Shown: positions 1 through 11,200 of the stretch, piece after piece
Layout: each line of letters starts with the position of its first letter
How positions within the stretch are numbered: the stretch's first letter is position 1
DNA from: Vitellaria paradoxa
Lineage: Eukaryota; Streptophyta; Magnoliopsida; Ericales; Sapotaceae
Direction of reading: 5' to 3'
Assembly: GCA_019916065.1 (NCBI GenBank)
Contig: CM034238.1
Coordinates: forward strand, 33,365,176-33,429,175
Length of the DNA: 64,000 nucleotides
Position numbers and translations under genes: made by a program
The notes under the pieces: model-generated
The model's database searches: none
Seen by the model: the letters and a program-made list of their open reading frames with translations, nothing else
Told to the model about the DNA's origin: nothing

Positions 1-44
1 ATCGAATAAATAAAAAATTAACTTTTACTTAATTAGTGCTTTAT

Positions 45-1590
45 AAAAAGATTAGTTTTTTGAGTTTTTATGAAAATATCCTTCAAACTATCCCTCTTTT
101 TTTTTATTTGGTCCTCAAACTATCAAATGCACCTACTATATCTTTAAACTATCAAATTTTATTCTATTTGGTCCGAACACTAACTCTATCCGTTAAAGTT
201 AACGGAAAAAATTATTATGTGCGGGTTACATGACCTTTTTGACCCTATCTTAAGGCATAATGGTCAAATCATATTCATTTATTTTTATGAAATGATAATT
301 TATAAATTATTTTGATTATATTATTATTAAAAATAATTTAATTTAGTAAAAAGAAAATATATTAAATATAATTTAATTATATTATTTATTAAATATAATT
401 TAATAAGATATATTTTATATTAAATTATTTAACTAAATAAGTTTTAAATTATTTAATTATATTATTCATTAAAAATAATTTAATAAATATATTCCATGTT
501 AAATTAATTAATCAAATCAATTAATGAGTAATTTAATTAATTTGATTATACTATTTATTAAAAGTAATTTATTAAAATATATTCATATTAAAATATATCT
601 TAGTTAGATTGTATTATTTATTACATAAAATAGTTTCAGTTTAGTAAAATATTTGAATAAAATAACTTTTATTTTAATATGCTGCAACGAAAATGAACAA
701 TATGTTAAAATTGATGAATGGTTAAAATTGAAAAAAAAAAAAGAGTGAAAACACTTTTTGTTTATATTTTTTTGTTTAAGTTTTCATTTTTGTTAAATTT
801 GTTTTGATTTTTTAAAATTAATCAATTATTGATTTATTTAATTAATTTAATATTGAATATTTTTATTAAATTACTTTTATTAAATAATGTAATTAAATTC
901 ATTAAATTAGTCAATAATTGATTTAATTAATTAATTTAATACTGAATATATTGAATTAAATTAATTTTATTAAATAATATAATTAAATTAATTAAATTAA
1001 TCAATAATTGATTTAATTAATTAATTTAACATGGAATATATCTTATCAAATTATTTTTAATAAATAATATAATTAAATCAATCAATTATTGATTTAATTA
1101 ATTAATTTGATATGGAGTATATTTCATTAAATTATTTTTAATCAATAATATAATTAAATAATTTATTAAATTATATTTAATAAATTAAATTAATAATATA
1201 ACTGATTTTGTTAAATAATCTAGTATAAAATATACTTTATTAAATTAAATTCAAAAATAATGTAATTAAATTATATTTAATATATTTTATTTTACTGAGT
1301 TAAAATATTTTTAATAAATAATATAATTAAAATAATTATAAATTATCATTTCATAAAAATAAATAAATATGATTTGACCATTATATTTTGAATAGGGTCT
1401 AAAAAGTCATGTGACCCACACATGACAATTTTCTGTTAACTTTAACGGATAGAGTTAGTATTCGGATCAAATTGAACAAAATTTGATAGTTCAAGGATGT
1501 AATGGATGTATTTGATAGTTTGAGGACCAAATAAAAAAAAAGAGAGATAGTTTGACGGATATTTTCATAAAAAACTCTAGTTTTTTTAAT
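45..1590. mobile_element. Long-inverted-repeat (foldback/MULE-like) element
   Basis: The two ends are inverted copies of each other for roughly 280 bp: about 45-320 on the plus strand matches about 1320-1590 read in reverse. Both arms contain the same landmarks in the same order (ATGAAAATATCC, CAAACTATC, a T-run, TATTTGGTCC, TCCGTTAAAGTTAACGG and a TTTGACC box). The arms are so similar that short ORFs in them translate to related peptides. The middle is extremely AT-rich and encodes nothing recognisable. No transposase is present, so it is non-autonomous. Long inverted repeats with an AT-rich core suggest a foldback or Mutator-like derivative. I could not fix the target-site duplication, so the outer ends are approximate. 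Confidence 0.75.
824..1170. repeat. AT-rich tandem repeat, four diverged units of 81-90 bp
   Basis: Four successive copies begin at about 824, 913, 1003 and 1084. Each opens with AATWATTGATTTAATTAATT, continues through a TTTAATATTGAATAT-like block and closes with TTAAATAATATAATTAAAT. It lies in the core of the surrounding inverted-repeat element. Confidence 0.65.
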
Positions 1591-1599
1591 CATTGAACA

Positions 1600-2960
1600 C
1601 ATTCTTCGTTTCTTTTTTTGGGCTCTACCATCCCAGATTTTTTTTTTTTGCGCTTTACACGCTTTACATAGTCTTTATTTGTTTTGTTTTGTTTTTTTGT
1701 TTTTTTTTTTTTATGTTGAAATTCTCGTTTTGTCAAAAACGTTGCCATTTTTGCTTATTGCTGCGGCAGCAGTATTTTGACTACTGTAGCCCCTTGCGCA
1801 CCATTTATCAAACCTCTTCGCATCCTTTCCAATAATTCATTACTCTTAAAAAAAAAAAGAAAAAAAAAGCAATGCATAAAAATTATGAAGTTAAAATATA
1901 TAATATCGCCTTAATTATTTGCCATTAAAAGTTGTATTTATATATATTGAAAATGGATGCACACAATGTGTCTAAGATAAAAAATCTATTTTTTTATTTT
2001 TTTATTTTCTTAAAATTGTTAAAAAAATTAACTAAAAATTAAGAAGATATAAACATTTATCTCAAATGACAAACAATGAAACTTAGTAAATTTTGAGTAG
2101 TTAATGCATATATTAGGGAGACAAATAAAATAATTGACATGAGGAAAATAAATTATTTAGATAACTTAAAAGATTTCAAAAATTATTTATACATCTCTTT
2201 TTAAATTGTAAGTGATTATCATTGGTTAAATAGTATCAATGAAACAAATTAAGAAACAAGTTAGCTTCATCAAATTTTTTTCTCCTCCCAAACCACCAAG
2301 TCCAGCTTGTCACTTGTCTCACCCTAATTTGTAGGTCTAGCTTCATCAAATTAATGACTTCACCAACTACTCCTAGAGTTATCTTATTATAATAACTAGA
2401 TGGGTACACACACAATATGTGCGGTTTATCATTTCATTGTGAATTTTAGATAGGAATATAAAAGTAAAATGTAATGATTAAAAATTTTAAAATTTTAAAA
2501 TAACTTAATTGGAGGTAATTATTAGAAATCATTTAATTTAAAATTTGAATTTGATGGGAGATTAAAAGGTATTTTAAGAAATTAAGGTGCCATTTTAATG
2601 CACCTGTTTTGTACTTATTTTTCATTTTGCGTTTTTTAAAATAAGAAAAACGAGTCAAAACACATTTGGTTACTTGTATTTTCAAAATCTGTTTTAGAAA
2701 ATAAAAATAAATTTATATATGAAATGTAAAATGATAAAAAATCGTTTTGAGCATTTTTAACTCAAAATAAGGAAAATTTCAAAATAAGGAAAAAAATGTC
2801 AAACTAAATAAATTTTTATTTTTCTTATTTTGAGATTTTTAAAATACAAAACACATAAAACAGAAAATTGGATATAAAAATAGAAAACAAAAAATAAAAA
2901 TATAGAACAAATGAACACTAAAATTGAAACTTCGTTGATTTTTAGGTTACATTTGTACCC
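1600..2960. other. Region 3' of the host gene without a recognisable gene
   Basis: AT-rich sequence with poly-T and poly-A tracts and no convincing coding signal. About 2590-2930 has loosely complementary ends (GGTGCCATTTTAATG and, read in reverse, TAGTGTTCATTTGTTC) and could be a decayed MITE, but I cannot define its borders. Confidence 0.5.
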
Positions 2961-2963
2961 TTA

Positions 2964-4102
2964 GGTTATGTTTGATATGTGGGAATGAAAGAGAATGGAA
3001 TGCATGTGAGAATGAAATGAAATACTCATTCATTTCCTTTGTTTGACTATCAACATGAAAATAATGGGAATAAAATAGATATTTAAAATTTCATATTATA
3101 TATTTTAAATGTAATAAAATATAATAAAAAGTACTAACATTAATTTTTTTAAAAATATAAAAATAAATTTTATTTTCGGATCACAAATTTGAGTAAAAAA
3201 AGAGCTCAGGGATACAATGGTCATTTTATAAATCAAGTTCGAATTATGCCAAAATTTTCTTAACTACTAAGAAACATGTCAATAAATATTTTTTTGTTTT
3301 TTCGAGATACCTAAAATACAAATTTAGCCCCAAAAATGGGCTTAGGCGCAAAATAGTAATTTTATAATCTAAATTCAAATCGAGTTGAAATTTGTTTAAC
3401 TATCAAGAAATATGTTAAGAGTATTTTTTTAGGCCTTTTAAGCAGTTTAGAATGTAAATTTGGACAAAAAAATGTCCTAGGGTAAAATCATTATTTTACA
3501 ATTTGAGTTGGGATTGAGATGAAATTTTATTAGTTATTAAGAAATACATTAATAAATATTTTTAATCTTTTGGGAAGCCTAAAATACAAATTTCAGAAAA
3601 AAAATGAACCCAGGGATAAAATAGTAATTTTACAACCTAAGTCTGGATCAAATCAAAATTTGCTTATTATTTATTTATTAAGTAATATAAATAAATATTT
3701 TTATTAGCCTATCAGAAGCCCGAAATACAAATTTAAAAAAAAAATGAATCTTGGGGCAAAATAATCATTTGATAATCTGAGTTCAAATCTAGTTTAAAAA
3801 TAAAGTCAATGGTATAAAATGGTTATTTTACAACCCTAAGAAATAATTGAGAGAATTTTTATTACAAAATAGTTACTTGTTTTTTTAATTTATTTTTTCA
3901 ATTTTTGGATCAAATTTTGATTGTAATAAATAGTTATTCTACCACTTAAATTATAAAATGTCTTATCCTACTTCATGTGAGAATAGCTATTACTATGGAA
4001 TACATTCCAACTTAATTTTTTTCAATACCAAACATGAGAATAAGTTAAAGTGAAAATGAATTTCAATTCATTTCATTCTACTCCCATATACCGAACGTAG
4101 CC
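2964..4102. mobile_element. PIF/Harbinger-like non-autonomous DNA transposon with TTA target duplication
   Basis: The left end GGTTATGTTTGATATGTGGG and the right end read in reverse, GGCTACGTTCGGTATATGGG, form imperfect terminal inverted repeats followed by further matching GAATGAAA-rich sequence. The element is bounded exactly by TTA at 2961-2963 and 4103-4105. A 3-bp TTA duplication with GG-starting inverted repeats is the hallmark of the PIF/Harbinger superfamily. There is no transposase reading frame; the interior is largely a tandem array. Superfamily assignment rests on termini alone. Confidence 0.7.
3184..3860. repeat. Tandem array of five diverged ~135-bp units inside the DNA transposon
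   Basis: Units recur from about 3184, 3319, 3455, 3587 and 3728 (spacings 135, 136, 132, 141). Each contains AAATACAAATTT, then an A-run, a GGG-A/C-AAAAT block with TAATTTTA, a GAGTT-GAAATTT block, TTAACTAYYAAGAAAYATGTTAA and a run of T followed by CCTTTT-AAGCC. No reading frame survives across units. Confidence 0.7.
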
Positions 4103-4105
4103 TTA

Positions 4106-5040
4106 CTGTTTCCTCATATCTATACCATACTATCATAGGGCAAACACCCATTTATGATGAAGTCAAAAATTTAATGAGACAACAAGACTAAATTTGTAAG
4201 AAGCAGTGAAATCAGAGCTAAATTTGTAAAATAAAAATATTTTCAAATTTAAAAAACTAGTCAGTTCTTTTATTTTTCTTATTTTTTATTTTATTTTTTT
4301 CACATAACCATTCACAATGCTTTTTTTCAGGTAACGAAAACAATTTCAAATTCTATCCAAGATTAAATTTCATATTAAACTTCTTGACAAATTGATAAAT
4401 ACTTCTTATAGGTAATGATTATCCTAAGATAAAAAAAGATAACTACCGTTGCAATTTGGGTAGTTCGTCAGAGGTCTAACGTCAGAGGTAATTTTTTGCA
4501 TAAAATTCTGCCGTATTGAAGAGAGAGATTACGGTAATTTTTTCACAGTTTCACATATTTTGAGAAACACCATTTTTCATTCTGTCAAATTCTCTCATAA
4601 AGAAAAATCCCTTTAAGTGAAATTTTGATGCAAATGAATTTTTCGTCGGAGGAATTCCAATGAGAAGAAACTGAAGAAGTTTAAGAAACAGAACTAGAAA
4701 GATTTTTTAAAAATTTCACTGTCTGCGATTTTTTAAAAATTTCACATGGGATCGTCCGTCCACAAGAAACAGATAAAGTTTAAGAAATAGAACCAGCAAA
4801 AAATCACTATCCGAGATTTTTTTTAAAGCCCTTGGCCCTTGTTTGGAACTGGGCCGCAGAGATGAAAATTTAACCGAAAAAATTTAGAGAAGAACCAAAG
4901 GATTTTCACTGGATTCACAACTAAAATCAAATCCTGTCTCACAAGTAATATGTTTCACATTTTGAACTTGCAAAGCCTTCAGTCAGTAATATCATAATAA
5001 CAAGCAAACCAAACCAGGAAAACAACACCGCACCCCGGGG
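4106..5040. other. Region 3' of the host gene, no recognised feature
   Basis: No gene or clear repeat seen. The only local oddity is a GC-rich near-palindrome (GCACCCCGGGGGGTGC) at about 5032-5047, close to where the host transcript should end. Confidence 0.4.
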
Positions 5041-5044
5041 GGTG

Positions 5045-5245
5045 CCACCATGTGACCTAATAAAATTAACAATGAAAAGGAGACGTATTCCGTGTCCAAA
5101 GTTGAGAGCAAAAGCTCTATTACATTATTTCTCCTTTGTCTCTTTAGTTCCTCTAAACATTGCTACATGCCTTCTAAAGGGAAGGAACCTGCAGCTTCTT
5201 CACTCTTTTAAGTATTTCATGGGAAGTTGCATTAAGAGCACAAGC
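5045..5245 (-). terminator. NQR: Probable 3' UTR and polyadenylation region of the NQR-like gene
   Basis: Directly downstream of the TGA stop on the minus strand is about 200 bp without coding potential. It contains AATAATGTAATA (about 5119-5130 on the plus strand in reverse), a plausible plant near-upstream poly(A) element, and then TTGTTAATTTTATT. The cleavage site is inferred, not seen. Confidence 0.45.
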
Positions 5246-5296
5246 TCATAACTTTGCCACTTGCTGACGATACGTAGGATCAATGCAAACAATCAC
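5246..5296 (-). CDS. NQR: NQR-like exon 13 (C-terminus and stop)
   Basis: Residues 421-436, [16 protein letters not shown], then TGA. It completes the STGK-VIVCID motif begun in the previous exon. The last residues differ from Arabidopsis, as expected for a variable tail. Acceptor TTACAG. Confidence 0.95.
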   Translation of the reverse strand: MIVCIDPTYRQQVAKL

Positions 5297-8200
5297 CTGT
5301 AACATTTATTTGCTCAAAAGATTAATTGTTTAGAAGCAACTTCAGTAATGCACTGAGAGAAGATGATATGAAGAATGCAGCACGTTGTGTCCTTAAATCT
5401 GGCTTACCTTGCCCGTGCTTCCACCAGAATGAAGATACTCGACCGCATCTGCAACAGAGTGAAGGCCCAAGAACTTTTTGGGGTCTATAGCAACCTGTCA
5501 CAAATATATAAACAAAGTTGCTTCCTGCTAAGTACGCACCAAGATCCTTGAACAAGATGACAGAAACTCTGGATTGGTGTAGCTAGCAAATCAAAGAAGA
5601 CTTAATCCTATTATTGACGAGACAATTTTGCTCAATATAATTAATCAGAACTTCCCAGAGAGCAAGACAAAGCACTACATGTTTGAACACAGGCTCACAT
5701 TACGCCCAATTTGACTAAATTCATAACCCAACAGGAGAAATCCTTAACATGTTCTGATTTTTATTTTTCGTTCTTCACATATTTTTACAAACTGCCTACA
5801 ACAATGGTTCGAGAGTGAGAGAGAGAGAGAGAGAGAGAGAAGCTTAGCGGTGAATTGTTTGTGAGGTAATAAAATCAATATTAAGTCACACCAACTCAAA
5901 TAGAACATCAAAGCCATTGAACTCAACAATGAAAGTTTCAAATTTCAGATAAAACACAACTGAAATTTATGAAAGAGAGAGATGATTCATGAAGATGCCA
6001 CTGATTTGAAGGCAATGGCCAAAAAAAGGGAATTTAAAATGACATGGCAGCAGCATCAAAGATCGATGAACACACCACAATCCAAAATAATAATAATAAA
6101 GAAATAAAACTTAAAACAGAGCAAAAGGGGCAAGAGAAACAAGAGTTAGGGTTACGGCAGCCAAAAAAAAGGTTGACTGCTATAACCTCATGATCCACCG
6201 ACAATAAAGCTGAACAGTGTCAAACATACATCACACCTTGTGGCAAGGACACACCATTTTTGGTTTTAAATATAAATATCAAAGCCAGAAACAACTCAGA
6301 TCACGCATACTAATCAGATCCAACTGTAGATAAAGCATGATAGCGTTTAAGATGAGTGTAGCCTTTTTGACAAGGAGAATTCACCATTTTTAGTTTTCAG
6401 ATGCATGGAACTTATTTTTAAGTGGAGCATCTTATGATATTTCCAATATATAGCACAAAGAAGTAGAATTATGATTAAACATGAAAATGTACAAAATTTC
6501 AAGTAGACAGAACATACAACACATTTGGTACAGGCAAAGTTTTCACACAATTCAAATCCTGATTTCATGTTTTATTTACATATGATATGCCTTCCCCTTT
6601 CAATGGACATATCAACCCAATGCAACTCAAAGTTTTCCCAACTAAATAATGTCAACTACATGAATTCTTCTTCTCCATTTGGCTTGATTAGACCACTTCC
6701 TCTGTTGGACCACATCGGCCACATTTTTCTTTACTATTTCTACCTCTATTAATTTTGGTTTATCCTCCCACATTACCCTAGATTTGGATGGAATACCTGA
6801 TTTTTTTATTTCGGATAGTTATCTATAATACCCGATTTTTTATTTCGATAATTTTGCACTTTTTGATAAATCATTTGGACCATTTCATATTCATTTTGGG
6901 CCATTAATATTTTTGTGGGACCGCAGGTCAAACTTAAGAATTCATCTTATTGGATTGGGATTTTATTTTACCATTGGCTGGCACACAGAGAGAGAGAGAG
7001 AGAGAGAACTTGAAGTAGAGGCAAAAAGCTTGAAATTTCTGTATTTTCTTTATGTCCTTGTCGTCTCCATTGCGTTTCCTTTCACATTTCAGAATTTCTT
7101 GAGTTTTGCTCTTATTGGGAGGTGTGATGATGAACCTTGATCCTTGTATGTTGAGTTGAAACCATGTCCAAATCTTGGCCCTTCATGTCTCATAGTAGCA
7201 GAAAATGATTTATTTAAGTTACATGTGGTTGAGTATGAGCAACAATGGTGGAAATTGAGTTTTGATTATAGTCCTACATGATTTTGTGAGTTTTGGTTAG
7301 TTGTGGATTGATTTTACACATGCATAGATGGATTCAAGGTTACTTGACACATGCAAGACTAAATATATCATTTCTGGAAAATGAGGAGTTAACAGAAATT
7401 CTAAAATAATACCCAGAAATTCGAAGTTCTTATGAGGCATCCAATGGTAAGTAGGTATCGTTTGAATATGGGGCATTTATAGGCCTCCATTTGGACGGTT
7501 CATTTTTGGCATAGGACAGTGTGCCTTTATGGGTACCATTCAGATGGTGGCTCACTACGGTTTGAATCACAGTAGCCTTGTCATTTTTGGGTCAGACTGA
7601 AACGAGAAATCTTTTGGATGGTGACCTTGTTTTTGTCTTGCTTCCAAACGGTGGGCCTTAGCTGATTGTTTGAACAGTTCTCATTTCTGTTTGGACGGCG
7701 GTGATCCTATCATGTTGGGTTAGAACAATTACTATTTGGTCTGATCCATGTGAGCTTTTCCTGTTAATTTCTCCAATTATGCCTTGATACTTGTGTTACA
7801 GCTCTATTACCTTATGGTTGATGTTCTTAGTCCTGTTAGAGATTAAATTGGCATCATGCATGATTATATCAGTTTGGGTAGATATGTAAACGAATAGGGT
7901 ACCCACCTAAGTATCCAATCCCATTATCAAACCCATTTATTTTTTGCTTATTATTACTGTTCCAAACCTATTTTTTTTTTAGTTGGAATCCCAAACCCAA
8001 ACCCGCAAAAACTATTTATATTCAATTGGTCAAATAACCGATTAAGTACTTGTTAGATACCCTATTTAAGATAAAAAATAAAAAAATTATTAAGTGACAA
8101 AATTGTCAAATTTATTAAATTGAACAAATTCATTAGACAAAGGACCATCAAGTTTTTTTTTTTTAATTTTTTTTAAAAGGTAAAAGAAATATACTATAAA

Positions 8201-11200
8201 TAATAGAAATAAATATACAAAATACACAGAGGCATACCTTAGAACAGTACAATAGGAATCACAGTTCATAAAGGATTTTCAAACCCAATATGGAATAATC
8301 CATGACATGTGAAAATAACACACAACAAATCATAAATCAAACAAGCCCAAAAGATCTATCCCAACAAAACTAAGAGCAGCTACCAACAAAGTATTAAATA
8401 TCCAAAGCATCAGCTCGAGCAAGATACCAATTGACCTTGGCTTAAGAATTTCAAAAATTTTATTTTAGGGATAAAATTTTAAATATATAAATATATATTT
8501 TATTTTATTAAACATGTATTCTACGGGTATCTAGTATCGGATACCCTATAAACATAAATGAGTATCGAATATCGAGTACCATATAAATAAATCTTAAACC
8601 CATCCCAAACCCACATGGGAATTAAATTTTAATCTCAAACCCGTCCCAATCCCATTAGGGTATTTCTCAATAGATTTTTATCAGGTTTAGTCGAGTTAGG
8701 TAACCTCATGTATCCATCCCATTGACATTCCTAAGTTTGGATATGGTTTATTCCTTGAAATCATGATTGATTGTTAATTTTATCACACAGTGCATGATTA
8801 TAGACACACTGGGGCAATGAACACAAATGGAACGATACCATGCATGATAATAGAAACTTAAGTAGACACTGGTCCCATTTCTAACTTGGCCAATCAGTTA
8901 ACAGGTCACGATAGCTTGGTGATGAGGACATCAATCTGCAGATTTGTTTGTTTTTATTATTATTTTATTTACTATTTGGACCAATTTGTTTTGGGCTTTA
9001 TTAATATTGTGTTTATTTTATTAGAAGTTTTTTTGACCAATCTATTTTGAGTCTTATTAGTACTGAGTTTATTTTATTAAGTGTCTTCTATGTTTCGGCC
9101 CCATGGATTTTAGAAATTTATTATTTAACCCTAATTAGGGTTAATAAGATTATTATTAAATGAATATTAAATGCATTAATTTGTGTTAACTATTCTTGAA
9201 TGAATATTGAATACATTGATTTTCCATCTTCCTTACGGTTGCTGCTGCTTCTTCTTCCCTACTTCTTCTTTTCTCGTCTTTTCTTCATCTTCTTCTAAGC
9301 TTCTCTTCTAATCTTCTCTTTTTCTTCTTCATTTATTTGCTAAGTTATTTGGTTCCACATCAACTTTGGTAACAAAGCTGAACTCCTAATCCCCAAAAAA
9401 AAAAAAGTTCCCAGCACTGTTTTAACTGCCATAGAACCCTAGACAGTCGACGGAAACCTTTTCGCCATTTTCATCTTTGCAGACCGCCGCTATTTCAACC
9501 ATCCACCACAATAACTTCACCAACAAACAACCAATCGAACCTTCATAGCACATCCATCGACTTCATCATCCATCATCCTTGTTGATCACTGACGACAACC
9601 AGCCACAACCGTGTGCCCTACACGCCCTCAAGGTCTTCAAGTACACTTTCGTTCATTTCCAGTAGTATCCAACTCCGGTGACCCCCACCAGCGACATTGT
9701 CTCCCTCTAGCAATCTTGCCAGTGACCCCAACGATCTCGAGCAACCTTTTTGGCGATCAACTGGCAACTTTTTTGGCGAATCTCAGGTAGTTCTTTTACA
9801 ACCCAGTAGTGTTTTGATAAAAAAAAAAATTAAATTTTATAGTTTCAAAAGTGGGCACTTCATATAGTTTGGAGCAAAGGTTTGATTAAAGTACAATTCT
9901 CTCATTGTTAATTATGATAAATGCTTATATCACATGGCAGTGTGAAATGCATAAATTTGAACTTAAACCTTGCCCATTTGTTTCATTTACCCTAATTCCT
10001 ATTTCCCTTTAAATTAGTTAATTGTTTCCATCTTAAAAAAAAAAAAAAAAACAACCAATTCCTTGCCTAAATTATTTGTTGAGATTCATTTATTAGATTC
10101 ATCATTCCTATTTTAAGCATATTAGGATTTCATATTTTTATTACCCTCTTTTTCAATTTTCTTTAATATCAATATTTAAAAAAAAAATTACATCTATCCT
10201 TTTACCATGAATTTTGAAAATCAATCATATTGGAGTAATAAGGTAGGACTTCATTTTATTCGTCAAAATTATGTCAAAGATCATTTTTATTTTAGTTGCA
10301 CTATCGATCCTCATGAGTTTCTTGATTGGGTAGATGATATTGGATATCTTTTTGATCATCATGACTTGTCTAATGACCAATCTATTCGCTAGCCAAAGCA
10401 AGATTAACCAATTATGTTAGAGAGTATTGGTAAACAATCAAGTTATACCATAGACTTGTAACTCGATGGGGCCATGATGAAACAAATTTTGAGTAATCGA
10501 TTTGTTCATAAAAATTTTATACATAAGACATGGTCTTAGTTAATGCGTCTTAAATGAAAGCATTTTTCTGTTGATCCGTATTTTGATCAATTTAAAACTC
10601 TAGGAAGTGGTCTAACTTTCAAAATGAGCTTTGTGCCATCTATTGCCATCAGTAGCTTTGTCCTTGGGCTAACGCTTTGCATCTGTGAGACGGTTCAACG
10701 ATACACTCATAAGACCTTAAATGAAACTTACTCCAAAATTTTAAAGATTGAAAAATATTATGAATTTGAATCTTAAAAGTCTATGTCAGAGTCAAAGTGC
10801 CCTATACAAACCATTGAGTTGCAACGTCCATCCCGTGAACCTAGCGCCTTTATTGTTTTTGTTGACGCTTGTGATTCTCTTATTGATTCCCCTCTTTTGA
10901 AATTAGATCATAACAACTCACTAAATCCTCAAAATGTGTATGAAGTGATTGAATTAGTTCCACCATCATCTTATCTTGATTTCGTTGGTTTATTTTGAGG
11001 ATATCATGAATAACAACCGTCAGGATTCTATAAATTTCATTATTAGTGATGGTTACTTGTTTAAGGGATATTATTTAAACATCTCAAGAGCTTTATTTAT
11101 TGACCTTATCAATTGAGAGTTCTTTGAGTCTATGTCCAATTTGTTCTTCCGTGGGATCATTCAATTGCACAAGTCCTCACTTAGTGCATAGCAGAGACGT

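Noticed and set aside
5032..5047. GC-rich palindrome as a transcription terminator
   Set aside because: Plant polymerase II genes do not use intrinsic hairpin terminators; position near the 3' UTR is probably chance.
5322..5555. 77-codon minus-strand ORF across exon 12
   Set aside because: Out-of-frame reading of the true exon; the correct frame gives the conserved IDPKKFLGL and LHSGGSTGK.
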